Below are positions 13,323 through 24,182 of a stretch of DNA of 64,000 nt, piece after piece. This DNA comes from Maylandia zebra (Eukaryota > Chordata > Actinopteri > Cichliformes > Cichlidae). Where the stretch lies: contig NC_135174.1 of assembly GCF_041146795.1 (NCBI RefSeq), positions 19,958,878 through 20,022,877 on the forward strand, written 5' to 3'. The translations under genes and the position numbers were made by a program. The notes beneath the pieces were generated by a model. It made no database searches and was not told where the DNA came from. It was given only the letters and a program-made list of their open reading frames with translations. The stretch's first letter is position 1. Each line of letters opens with the position of its first letter.

Positions 13323-13559
13323 TCAGAAGGCAATGGTTGGATGGAAAAGACATTTGTTTATTCCTGACAAATCAAAACAGAATATACAGCACGAGAAAAC
13401 AACCAAAATCCTAATTTTCCAAATGAGTTCAACATAAGATTCAGGAAAGATGCTGTAACGTCGTGTCCGTGTCCAGCTGTCAGGAAAGAACTTCTTCATC
13501 AGCGAGCATTTCTTAACATTTCCAATCCTGCTGTCGTGTTCATCAAAGACCTGCAACAC
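13323..13559 (-). CDS. ASCC1: Candidate last exon of ASCC1
   Basis: The exon opens after an acceptor (gattatgtgttgcag) at 13559 and begins in phase 0, exactly what the donor of ASCC1 exon 8 needs (the product there ends NILK). The translation starts VFDEHDSRIGNVKKCSL, then FFPDS. The human terminal exon begins LFENFYFGSLKLNSIHIS and continues F.VDS, so spacing and some residues agree, but identity is low. The frame stays open to 13323, past an AATAAA on the minus strand (plus 13357-13362), which is unusual. The exon would lie 10.6 kb from exon 8. It could instead be a chance ORF, or the true last exon may be one I missed. Confidence 0.42.
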   Translation of the reverse strand: MLQVFDEHDSRIGNVKKCSLMKKFFPDSWTRTRRYSIFPESYVELIWKIRILVVFSCCIFCFDLSGINKCLFHPTIAF

Positions 13560-13664
13560 ATAATCAGAGATGAATTTTGTACTTTAAAGCACCACCAGGG
13601 CTGCAACTGACCGTTATGTTCATCTAAAAATTAGTCTGCTGATTTTCTTTCATTACTTGCTTAT

Positions 13665-14625
13665 AAATTCTCAGATGTCTTGAGCCACCTTTTAAAGTCT
13701 TTTTATTTTCCTAAGAAAATGGGAGAAGCAACTTTTTAAAATGTGTCCAAGCGTACATACAATTTGAACAAGCTTGAAAGTCAGTATTTGGTATGATTGT
13801 TTGATTAAACTATTTTCTGCATTTATAAATCCATTCATCCGTACAGCCTGACAATGATAGAGCCTCCACTGTGTTTTAAGGATGGCTCTACACGCTCAGT
13901 GTTGTACTTCCATGTATGGCGATGACGATTTGAAGCAAAAATTTTAAATATGGATGTGTCACTTAGCAAGACCTGTTGCCACTGGCAACACAATGGCTTC
14001 TTGACAGCCACTTTCACTGACATCTTCTCCAATGAGATTTTGGCAAACAGGGTCAGATGCACCTCTCAGGTCCTGTGTCAGGTCTTTGCTGGATCTTTTC
14101 CAGTTTCTTAAGGACATGAGTTTTGGATACTGTTCATCTGCTCTAGATTGTTATATAGACCTGCCACTTCTTTTCCACCCTCCACTTGTCCAGTTTCCTT
14201 AAATTGCTTAAGGACTCACTGCACATCATGCTGAGATACGGCAGGTTTTCAGTTAATAGCACTTTGGGAGTGACCTTGTTGGTGCAAAAACTGTCTGCCT
14301 GTCAAACTGTGTTACCTTTGGCATTTGTTGATTCAATTAAAGAAATTCTGTATTTTTATTGCCAAGTTGTCTGTTATGTGTGGACAATACAGGCTCATCC
14401 CTTGAATGAATTGCTCTTTTACCCTTGAATGATTCATAGGTGAGCATTAAGTTGCTTAAAAAGCAGCCGATGTCCAAAGAAAAACTTTGAAAGACCTTCC
14501 GAGATCCTGGAGAACCCTTGCTCACGACCACTTTAAAAAAAAAATACAAGATAGTTCTCCTTGGAAGCAAAATATAAAGAAATGATGGGTGGTTCAAGAC
14601 TTTTGCACACTACTGTACAGGTGAC
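13665..14625 (-). mobile_element. Decayed Tc1/mariner element (family B), copy 1
   Basis: The right end (about 14590-14625) reads ttcaagacttttgcacacta and the left end (about 13675) carries its inverted partner gtcttgagccacc. These are terminal repeats of a common fish Tc1 family. On the minus strand, 13835-14062 still translates to transposase wording such as ERVEPSLKHSGGSI. Stops and shifts are present and the element is not functional. A second copy of the family, in the same orientation, lies at about 22.7 kb. Confidence 0.75.
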
Positions 14626-14639
14626 TTTCTAAGTCAGTT

Positions 14640-15740
14640 ACTTCATGCCCATATGCAATTATGCAATACAAATGTACAGAAAATAAAAATAAAAAAGGGA
14701 CCCTAACACCACAGTAAAGGGCATTAAGGCATGAAATATTGATAAAGTAACAAACTACTTGTTTTCTTACAAAGGTCCCCTCTGTGGTTGTTTTTGTGTG
14801 TGTGTGTGAATTGTGTATGTCCAGTTGGAGGTACCCAACGACACGGTGAAGAAGAAAAAAAAAGCAAATAGCCTGTAAACAGGATCATGGACAGGAAATC
14901 CCATCAAAAGAAGATATTTTGAGAAAATAAACCACACGGGGAGACATTTAATAAGTAATCCTTAGTGACTTACAGCTGTAAGTAGAGCTGCTATAAATGT
15001 GTATAGATTTAATTCAATAGGATTCAAACTGGGTCACTCAGCTATTAAAAGTGCAAAGTTAGTTGAGAGCAGTCTGACAGCAGTTTGCCTTTTCCTGGCA
15101 AGTACTGAAAGCTGCTGTTTTCCATTGCAGGCAGCTGCTGCAGAGGTGGAAGAGAGTGTAGCACCTTTTTCAATTAAACGTGCACAATAAACAGAAGATG
15201 GCAAATACTCTGAACTGTGACACGTTCGGTCTCAGTACAGGGTTTCATTTTTACTCAGTATTATTAAGCTTATACCGGCTATTATAAATAACAAATCCCC
15301 ATCAGCTGCACTTTTATATACTAACAGTAAAAAAAACAATTGAGTATTAAGTGATGCACTAAGGAATTTCACATTGCGTGATAAACAGATGACACAACAT
15401 TTATAACTTTTGTATAAGCATCCTTCGCATTTAGTGCTGAAATAAGAGTGTTGACCATCATCTGTGCTTGTGTTATTACATTATTTAGTTCTGTAAAGCA
15501 GCTCTAGTGATACAGTAACAGCACTCACCCACCTCTGCAGTGCTCTCCGGAACAGTTTAGCAACCTTGAGCATTTTTGATTTTATGAAACACCACCTTAC
15601 AGTTTCCTTTGACTCTTAGTGCTTTCATTGTTCCTTCCTGGCCTAATATGCAGATATATTCATTCAAAAATCATTCATAAAAATAGACCATGAAGCACTG
15701 GGCTGCACATCTTAAAAGAAGAAGAAGGTCACAAGTACTC
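14640..15740. other. No gene seen
   Basis: AT-rich sequence with a short GT run (about 14797-14808). The ORF of 63 residues at 14999-15190 has no recognisable content. Confidence 0.6.
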
Positions 15741-15744
15741 CAGT

Positions 15745-16670
15745 CACCAGTCAACCCAGTATTAATACTTTACTGGACCCCCTTCTGCCTTAACAATTGC
15801 CTTAATTCTTTGTGGCTAGACTTCGAAAAGTTGCTAAAAACATTCCTCAGAGATTTTGGTCAATGTTGACATAATAGCATCACATATTCAAAACTGCTCT
15901 ATTAGATAGAGATCTGGTAACTGTAGAGGCCATTTGTACACAGATAAGTCACTGTTATGTTCAAGAAACATTGAGATCATTTTGAGCTTTGTGGAGTGGT
16001 GTGTTATCCTGCTGGAAGTAACATTCGGAAGACAAGATGGACACGGTAAGTAGACAAAAGGCACAAAGTGTACCAAGAAAATATCTGGCACACAATTACA
16101 CCACCACCTCCTCCCCAAACCTTTGATACAAGGTAGGATGGATTCATGCTTTTATGTTGTTTACCCCTAATTTTAACTCTACCATCCAAGCGTTGTAGCA
16201 GAAATCGAGACTCATCACACCAGTCAACATTTTTTCCAGTCTTCTGGTGAGCCTGTGTAAATTGTAGCCTCCGTTTCCTGTTTTTAAGTGACAGGAGTGA
16301 CACCCGGTATGGTCTTCTGTTGGTGTAGCCCACCTGCTTCAAGGCTTGGGGTGTTGTGTATTCTGAGATATTCATCTTTATAGCTTGGTTGTAACAAGTG
16401 TTATTTGAGTTACTGTTGCCTTCCTATCGCTTGAAGCAGTAAGTTCATTCTCCTCTGACCTCTGGCATCAACAAGATATTTTTGAGAGCTGCTGCTTGCT
16501 AGATACTTTATCTTTTTTTCAAACTATCCTTTGTAAACACTACTGATGCTTGTGTAGAAAAATCCTAGCAGATCAGCAGTTTCTGAAAAGTAACTTAAAA
16601 TCACCTTTCTTCCCCATTCTGATGCTCAGTTTGAACTTCAGCAGGTCATCTCCACCGTGTCTGCTGATTG
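15745..16670 (-). mobile_element. Decayed Tc1/mariner element (family A), copy 2
   Basis: The minus strand at 16004-16375 retains Tc1 transposase wording, including QVGYTNRRPYRVSLLS and VDWCDESRFLLQRLDG, the second being the first catalytic aspartate region (WCDESRF). The rest is broken. The plus-strand text around 16560-16680 matches the 3' part of copies 1 and 5. This is the longest remnant of the family in the window. Confidence 0.8.
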
Positions 16671-16679
16671 TGTATACAC

Positions 16680-19600
16680 ATCTGTCAAACATCTGGTAGA
16701 TTTAGTCCTTTGCCAAACGTTTCATCATTTATCATTTACTACACAAAAATGTCAAAACGTTCACTAGCTACTGCTTCTTAAATGTGAGGATTTAATGACT
16801 GTTCTCTTTCATATTACTGTAAATGGAACATATCTAGATTTTGAGAGGCAATTTGGGTCCTTATATGCAACATGTTCAACAATTCCTGACATTTCATAGC
16901 TTAAAGTATAATTTTTTTTTTAAGTAACAGAATGTAACTGGTGATGATAATCCCCATTTTAAAATCTTGTAGTGCTAAGTGTACATAAAGTAAACAGTAG
17001 CTCTGAATGACTTCTTACTGTTCAAACACTTTAGGCTTTTTGCCTTCCCTCCCTCTGTGAATGCCTCCAGCAGTAAACAGACGTGGACAGCTGCAGGCAG
17101 CCTCCAGACTCAGCACTCTGAATGATAAAGAGCTGGTGCAGGGATCACCTGCCTTTTTGCTAGAGACACATATTAGACATTTCAAATACTCTAGCCTTGG
17201 CTCTCCATCAAGGCCCCGTTTACGTCTATTAGTGACAGAGTGATCAGTGTGAAATTCAGTCGGTGGTGACACACGACTGGAGAGTCAAACATAAGAGAGT
17301 TTAAAAAAGGCACGCCGTCATATTTCACCCATAATGATATCCAGTTTCGAAATTTCAGTTTTGTCTAGCAGGATTGTTTATAGAGCACCTTTCTACTTCC
17401 CGTGAACACAAGTGAATAAGTTCATACAACTGGATTCAAGTGTGTTAGAGGAATACACGGCACAAAAAGGCCCAAACCACCTTTCGATATGTCATATTTG
17501 ATTTAAAATATTATTTGTATCAGTCTGAGTGTACACTGAGCAAACCTTACTGTGACCTTAAAAAGTAATTAGGCACTTAATTGATTTGATGCATGTCATT
17601 AGTTACTCCAAGCATGCAAATCAAACATATCTACTGTATTAAAGGTCATGTCTGTCAGCCAAAATCTATTTTTTCCCCCAGCAGACGTTAACGCTTTCCA
17701 TATGGAAAGAAAGCTTAATTTCTAATTACCCTATGAAAAATTCCAAAGTGTGGCTCTGAATATCAAAATCCGAAATGTACTAAAAAGAAAAGAACAAAAA
17801 AAAAAAAAAAAAAACTGACAGTGATCAAGTAAAACCCATTTAAAAACTGGCTTTTGCATTTAAAAAGGCTACTTTGAACATTGCCATGAAATTAACTATG
17901 CAAATCGGGTTGGGGGAGCGGGGGGTACAATACTTGGTCAAGATAACAAGACTTCAGTTACCAAATGTGATATGAATTTCTTATTACTGAACAGTTCAGT
18001 GCAAGTTCTAAAAGTGTTGCAGGCGCAACGAAATGATTGCTTTTGCTTTCAATCCTTTTAAAAATCACAAAAACAAATTGGCTGGAAAATAAGGTTTTAT
18101 CAGCTTGTTTTATACTGCAAAGGCGCATTTTCAGTGGGTGTCGTTTACCGCCCTTCTAAATGCTTATCAGTGCATGTAAACAAGCACATGCACACATGCC
18201 TGCATAAACAGCTAAAATGTGTAACGTTTTAATTAAAATCCCATCTCCTCTGTCCCTTTAGATCGTTAGAAATAGAGACGCAGATCCACAAAGGGAAAGA
18301 GGTCGCTGGTAACACCAACACACGCAGGGGTCTCATTTATCAGTCTTATTTAAATTGGCTCATGCTAGTTTTGAAATCTTAAGGGTCTAGTTGGATGTTC
18401 TCACTGCAGAGACTGCGGAGATGACTAATTAGGTAGAGGGATGTGGCAGAGACAGAAAAAACTATGTATGTCGGGCAGTGCGTAAGCAAGCTCACCCACA
18501 CGGACATGCAAAGCCACATTTAACTATGTTTACAGATAAGCCGTGACATTCTGACCACTCAGATGAAACGTAAAATTGCTTACGTTGTGACAACAGGGTG
18601 TCATGGTGTAGGAAATATGACATGTGGTTTCATAGCCAAAATAAAGTTATTTTTCTGACTAGGACCTTATGGGGCATTACTAGGAATGTTAGCAGTACAA
18701 TAAAGGCTGTTTTTGAAAAATGTGTAACTGTGTCCAGTCAAGAAACAATTGTTTCAGATATTTCTGTTTAACATGTTTGTCTCTGTGTGTAGACAACAGC
18801 TTTGCAAAAAATTGCAACAGATTAGAAACTCTTAGCAGACTGATTTTGTGTTATTGCCGTTTTATCGCCAACCTAATGTACCAAAGGTTCTTTGAAGAGA
18901 ACAACTGACTGCGAGTGGTTGGAGATTTGGTCACCATCGCAGGCTGAGTAGTCATGATCATGCCACGATCTTCAACTACTGTTTTTCCTAGTTTGATTGG
19001 AGCATTAGGCCCTTGTCACACAGTCCTAGAGACCTATTGGCAAACATCTGGCAAGCACTGGTGGTTAGGGCAAAATGTATATTCTTTGGCTGGTGGCAAG
19101 TGCTTCCTGGAGGTTGTTGGCAGACACAAGGTGAAATTGGTCACAGTTTTCACTGCTTGCAACCAGTTTTAACGAGCAACTGTCTCCAACCTTGACTTGG
19201 TCGATATACATTTTTCCCTAGAGAGTGACGGTTGCAGGGGATTTACTGACCGGTCTTCTAGGCCTTTTTGGGACTTTAGCCTTACAGAAATCAAGTGATT
19301 TAAAGACAGACTGTAGTAATAATTTTTTCAGCAACTTTTTATATTATGTCCTATCTATATAAATAACAGACATAAAAAACATTTGCTAAATAATCTATAC
19401 AATGTAGCAATCTATCAATCTTTTTGTGAGCAAATTCTTACTTGGACACATTTATAGCTGAAAACAGACTGAAAATTTATTAAATATTAAACACGAAGCC
19501 TTTAACTTAATTAAAACTAAATTACAGTTTCAAAAACCATTTACTAAATGTTTGCTTCCAACTTATCAATGTTAAATCTGGCATCCTAAATGTTACCCAT

Positions 19601-20820
19601 GTTTCCAAATTTCCTGACATTTCATAGATAATTAACCAATTTATCAAGACAATATGAATGTCTGATAGTGAGAAATTATTCCTTCATTGCAGCCATAATC
19701 CAATATGCTCCCGATCTATACAGCTAAGAAGACATATGGCCATTTAAATAAACAGTCAGTCTGAATGCGTTATATTAAGTCTCAGGACAAATCGTATCTG
19801 TCTTCAGAGTCCATGTCTACGGATGACGTATGTTTCCTCATGTGTTTTCAGTACAATCATTAATGCGGACATCTGTGCAAAACATCCTCAATCATGTCCC
19901 TGCCAAAAGAAAAACAGAGGCATAGTCTCAATGAATTCAATCAAATTTCAATTGCCTTGTGATGCTTTCTTTTTGTGCTTAGGAGAAATAGTATTGGCAA
20001 GTGTCAGAATTCTGTTATTAGCTGGAGTGCTTTTACGTTGGATGCAATCCTGACCCACTAAAAAGCATGCTGTCAAGAGCTCTGGGCATGATTAATTAGG
20101 TCCCAGGTCCTAGGTCGGAAAAGATCCCACTCCAAGACAATGAAATAGTGAGGGTATGGGCAGCTCAGCTGGCTAGTCTATATCCAATAACAAAATCTGC
20201 ATGGAATCTGTGCAAGCAGCTTCAAGAAAAAAGAGAAGAAAAGAAAATCATGCCACTGCTGGGATGGGAGGGTGGATAGGACAGGGTTGCAAAGCTGACA
20301 AACAAAAAGACCCCTTTGTTTTTATCAGTGTAACTTTTGGCTGCCTGGCAATCACCCTCCTGCATTCCAAGCAGAGAGCATTGCCAGCTGAGGGGAAAGT
20401 GAAAATAAAAAAAAGGCTGTGACGGCAAAAGCAAGTGTCTGTATTCACTGACACTGTTGACAGTCGGGAGTGAAGACAAGGTTCATGTGGGAAAGGCAAA
20501 GATTTAAAGAAAAATGATGGAAAAAAAAAAGCTGGAGGAGAAAAAAAGGTCTGAAAGATCATATCGGTGATGCATTCATACTTTCATGAGGCAGTGCGTT
20601 GAAAGGATGAAAGGAAAGGTGTAAATCATGGCTATGACCTAGAGTACTGCAAGCAAGAGATTAGAGCAGCATGAAATTCAACCAGTGTTTGGACAGCTAT
20701 AGAAGCCAGTTTGGCAGAAGATCTGCATTTGAATCTATTGGGATGCTGTGTAAAGTGTAAACATGAACAAGATGCAAAGATTGTAAATTGTTTAAGCCAA
20801 ATATTTAGATGAAATTGTTA
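16680..20820. other. No gene seen; possible regulatory DNA
   Basis: No supported exon on either strand. Contains a poly-A run (17796-17814) and a stretch at about 17560-17720 with an octamer-like ATGCAAAT and several TAATT cores. The block at about 18940-19200 has internal repetition and may be an unclassified repeat. If the ASCC1 terminal exon is correct, all of this is intronic to ASCC1. Confidence 0.5.
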
Positions 20821-20825
20821 CTGTG

Positions 20826-21055
20826 CTGCTGGAAACATTCCTCAAAGATTATGGTCCACATTGACTTGACAGCATCAGGCAGGTGATACAGACTGCATAT
20901 ACTTGATGCCAATCTTCCTTTCCATCACATCCCAGAGGTCCTCTATTGGACTGAGATCTGGTGACTGTGGTCACTGTGTGAAAACAGTGAACTCACTGTC
21001 ATGTTTAAGAAACCACTAAGATGTTTTGAGCTTTGTGGCATGGCACAATTTGGTA
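20826..21055 (-). mobile_element. Decayed Tc1/mariner element (family A), copy 3
   Basis: A fragment of about 230 bp matching the part of family A around the words ggaaacattcctcaaagatt and ctctattggactgagatctg, which also appear in diverged form in copies 2 and 5. Only this internal portion survives. Confidence 0.7.
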
Positions 21056-21059
21056 TTTA

Positions 21060-22700
21060 TATTTCTGTGTAAAATCAACACCATAGGTATTTTGTAACAA
21101 CAAACCCTTCTCTAACCCTACACTGTAACCTGATATGCACCTCCCTAGGGATATAACTACACATCCCCGTCGACAAAGCCAATACAGATAGAAATGTTGG
21201 CAACAGCACTGGCCACTTCCATAGGATACGTCACTGGCTCTATGTAGATTCACTACAGCAGTATAAACTATGCACTATCCTGCTGACAGCAGCCAGCTAC
21301 TGTTGTAGCTACTTTGGCCATTACAGAAATAGCTGAAGTAACTGCAAATTGCCTATTAATTTTCATAAACTATTCATTTTTACAATGATCAGGATTATAA
21401 GAGTGTCTTCTTCCTGTAACTTTCTGTTTCATTTGATATAAATATAAAAGTTATTAAAATTGTATACATTTTATGAGCTTTTTAGTCCTTAGGAATACAT
21501 GAAAGAGCAAATGTTTTAATGTATAATCTTATCTTCAAATACTTGTCAGATAAATATACCAGGCCAAAAAAATGTGGAATAAAACTAAAAACTAAATAAA
21601 AACAAGTATCTGAAAATTCCATTTAACTAGATTTCTATGTTTCATTTGGGCACTGTGGTTTACAAAGTACATCTAATATTTTTTATTCTTCTCTATTAAA
21701 GGGATAACCATGACCCAATCTCCACCTCTCTGTTAACAGCCAAATGACTCAATCTATGCTGCCACCTACTGGACAGAACTATCACGAATGCTGCAGTGCT
21801 CTCAAAGCTATAAACTTTATTAATTTTCCCACCTCAGTATATGCTCACTCTTGCATGAGCTCAAGACAAGCTGATGCTCCCTGCAGAGCTGTAGTATCCA
21901 GTGCAGTCTGTTGAATATCTCTGGGACAGCTGGACAGTATTCAGCTCAAACTCTCCAAAACAATAAGCATCAAATTTCTGTAATGAAAACACATTAAATT
22001 CATAAACTTGTAACAATCCATCCATCCATCCATCCATCCATCCATACTTACATACATACAGTCAAGACTATTTCAGACAACCGTGTGAAACAACAAACCA
22101 GGACAACTTGTGTTGACATCAAACAGTCAGCACTGTGTTAGAAAGTTAAAAACTGCTTGTCAAATTCTATTGTGAAAACAAGGTAAGCTGTCGCAAACAT
22201 GGTATTATCATATTTATAGGTGGCTGAGTGTTTGCCTGCTACCTTTGTGTCACTTCCAGAGGGAAAAAAAAACAGCAGCAACAATGTTGTTATTCAAACA
22301 AAGACCTTCTCTGTAGAGGAGGGGAAGGTGAATGTCAGAGCTTTTCATCTCCAGTGTCGCATTTCAGTTGTCAAAACTCCACCAGGAAGATTTTTGCAAC
22401 CTGACTCTGACAAGTGTTTTTTTTTTAAACAACACAAACAACCAAGAGTCTTTGAGCTGTACTGGTGCGTTATTTTATTTATTTTTTTTTTTTTTTAACC
22501 AAAAATAACAACTGCTAATAAAGTATATTCTTAAGTAGTGTTCCCTAATATTTCTGCCAAAATAGCAGGTTTTCAGTAGTCAGTCAGCACAGACTGTATA
22601 TAAATGATGGACATAGAAACACACATTAATTTGTGGGCTCACTTTGAAGCCTCAACTTTAGAATTTTGGCAAGTTGTTTTTTTGAAAAGTGTCACTTTCA
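21060..22700. other. No gene seen
   Basis: AT-rich sequence containing an ATCC microsatellite at 22017-22046. The 92-residue ORF at 22220-22498 ends in poly-T and looks like noise. Confidence 0.6.
22017..22046. repeat. (ATCC)n microsatellite
   Basis: About seven tandem tetranucleotide units followed by CATA units. Confidence 0.92.
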
Positions 22701-23175
22701 TGTAGTGTTCAGTGTCTGCTGCAGACACTTTTTTAGGCCTGTCACGTCTTATTTTGTTCACTTTGTCCAGTTTTCTTAAGATTCTTTAAGGACACACTGC
22801 TTACCAGGCAGAGATATGCTAGGTTTTTGGCTAGTACCTAACTGGGAACCACCTTGCTGGTACAAAATATTATTTTATGCCTGTCAAACTGTTATTTTTA
22901 GAATTTTTCATAGACTGAATTAAAGAAATTGGAACAAATAATGTGTTTTTACGAGAAGCAATTTCTAACAAAGTTCCTAAAGACACAATTGAATATTGGT
23001 TGTTATGTGTAGGCAGCACTTGTTCATTCCTTGAACCTCTTTTATGATTGAATCATAGGTCAGTGTTAAGTAGCTTAACAAAATTCCTATATAGCCAATG
23101 TCCAAAAAAAACTTTGAAGGACAATCAGAAACCCTGAATAACTACTGCTCAAATCCCCTTTAAAAATTACAAGCT
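22700..23175 (-). mobile_element. Decayed Tc1/mariner element (family B), copy 2
   Basis: Sequence from about 22770 to 23165 aligns by eye with 14190-14560, for example ttaaggacacactgc beside ttaaggactcactgc and caatgtccaaaaaaaacttt beside cgatgtccaaagaaaaactt. The terminal repeats are not recognisable, so this is an internal fragment. Confidence 0.65.
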
Positions 23176-23889
23176 AGTCGAGGTTGGCTTCACTTTTCAG
23201 ACCTGAGGCTCACTCCTCTTTTAATATAAAAGGTCTACAGCTGTGACACAAAAAAAATAGGTGGGGGAACCAATTTTGACATATCACACTAGGAGAAGCA
23301 CATGAGGTAATTGTTATTACTGGTTCAGTTTCAAGGTGGCAAAACAAGAGTGCATCAGTGTTTCCCAACTGGACATGAAGTCATAACTAAACACGATTTG
23401 AGCCTGGACTGCTGTGAAGCAGGTCAGGTGGTTTAACGTTAAATTACATAGCTCGTATCACAACTAATGTGAGAACATAATTGATTTGTCCCAGGTGAAA
23501 TGAAAACACCTTTTCCCTAAAGAAGATAAATGTAAATCAGAACCAAAAATCAATACAATACTCTCAATTTTCATGTTTTTTTCACTAAAAGAGCAAAGAA
23601 GCAATTAACTGACAAGATCACATGGGACGAGCTATGGACAAGTCAACCACAGCTGGAAAATCTATACACAATATACTTTAAACAAAAACAATGTTGCATC
23701 AATTGGATAGTGTAATATTGCTGCAAGCTCCTGAACATAGCAATTAAGATGCATTTGTATTTATTTATTTATGCATTTTAGAGTTTTTATACATTTTCCC
23801 AATTAGTATATACACAAAATTCTAACACTGTATTTTATTTTTTCCCCAATTGAAACTATGCATATTGTGCCAATACAGTAAAATGTTTT

Positions 23890-24105
23890 TTTGAATGGAC
23901 TGGCTTTTATATAGCACTTATCTAGGCTTTTTGACCACCCAAAACAATTTTTACTGTGGGAGGAAGCCAAAGACCCCAGAGAAAAGCACAAGGAGAACAT
24001 GCATATGCCACAAGGAAGCCTCAGGAGTCAAGGAGACTCAAGCTAGCACCTGTCTTACTGTGGCGTTGGCACTACTAACCACTGCACCTCCATCCCACCC
24101 AGTGC
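23890..24105 (-). repeat. tRNA-derived SINE / L2-type tail fragment, reverse orientation
   Basis: Read on the minus strand it contains the words ggttagtagtgccaacgcca, then tgcatgttctccttgtg, then cttcctcccac. This is the order seen in the fish SINE at 56.6 kb. It ends near 23890 in a ctggcttttatatagcac motif common at the tails of fish LINE/SINE elements. It sits about 80 bp beyond the donor of ASCC1 exon 8. Confidence 0.55.
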
Positions 24106-24182
24106 TGTTGCCTACCATATTGTTATTAACTGCAGTCAAGAAGTGAGTATGTGTCTCAATCCAGTAGTAAATTTCAACTAAC

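Noticed and set aside
22017-22046. Tandem repeats considered as CRISPR-like arrays
   Set aside because: Simple tetranucleotide microsatellite without spacers, in a eukaryotic chromosome.
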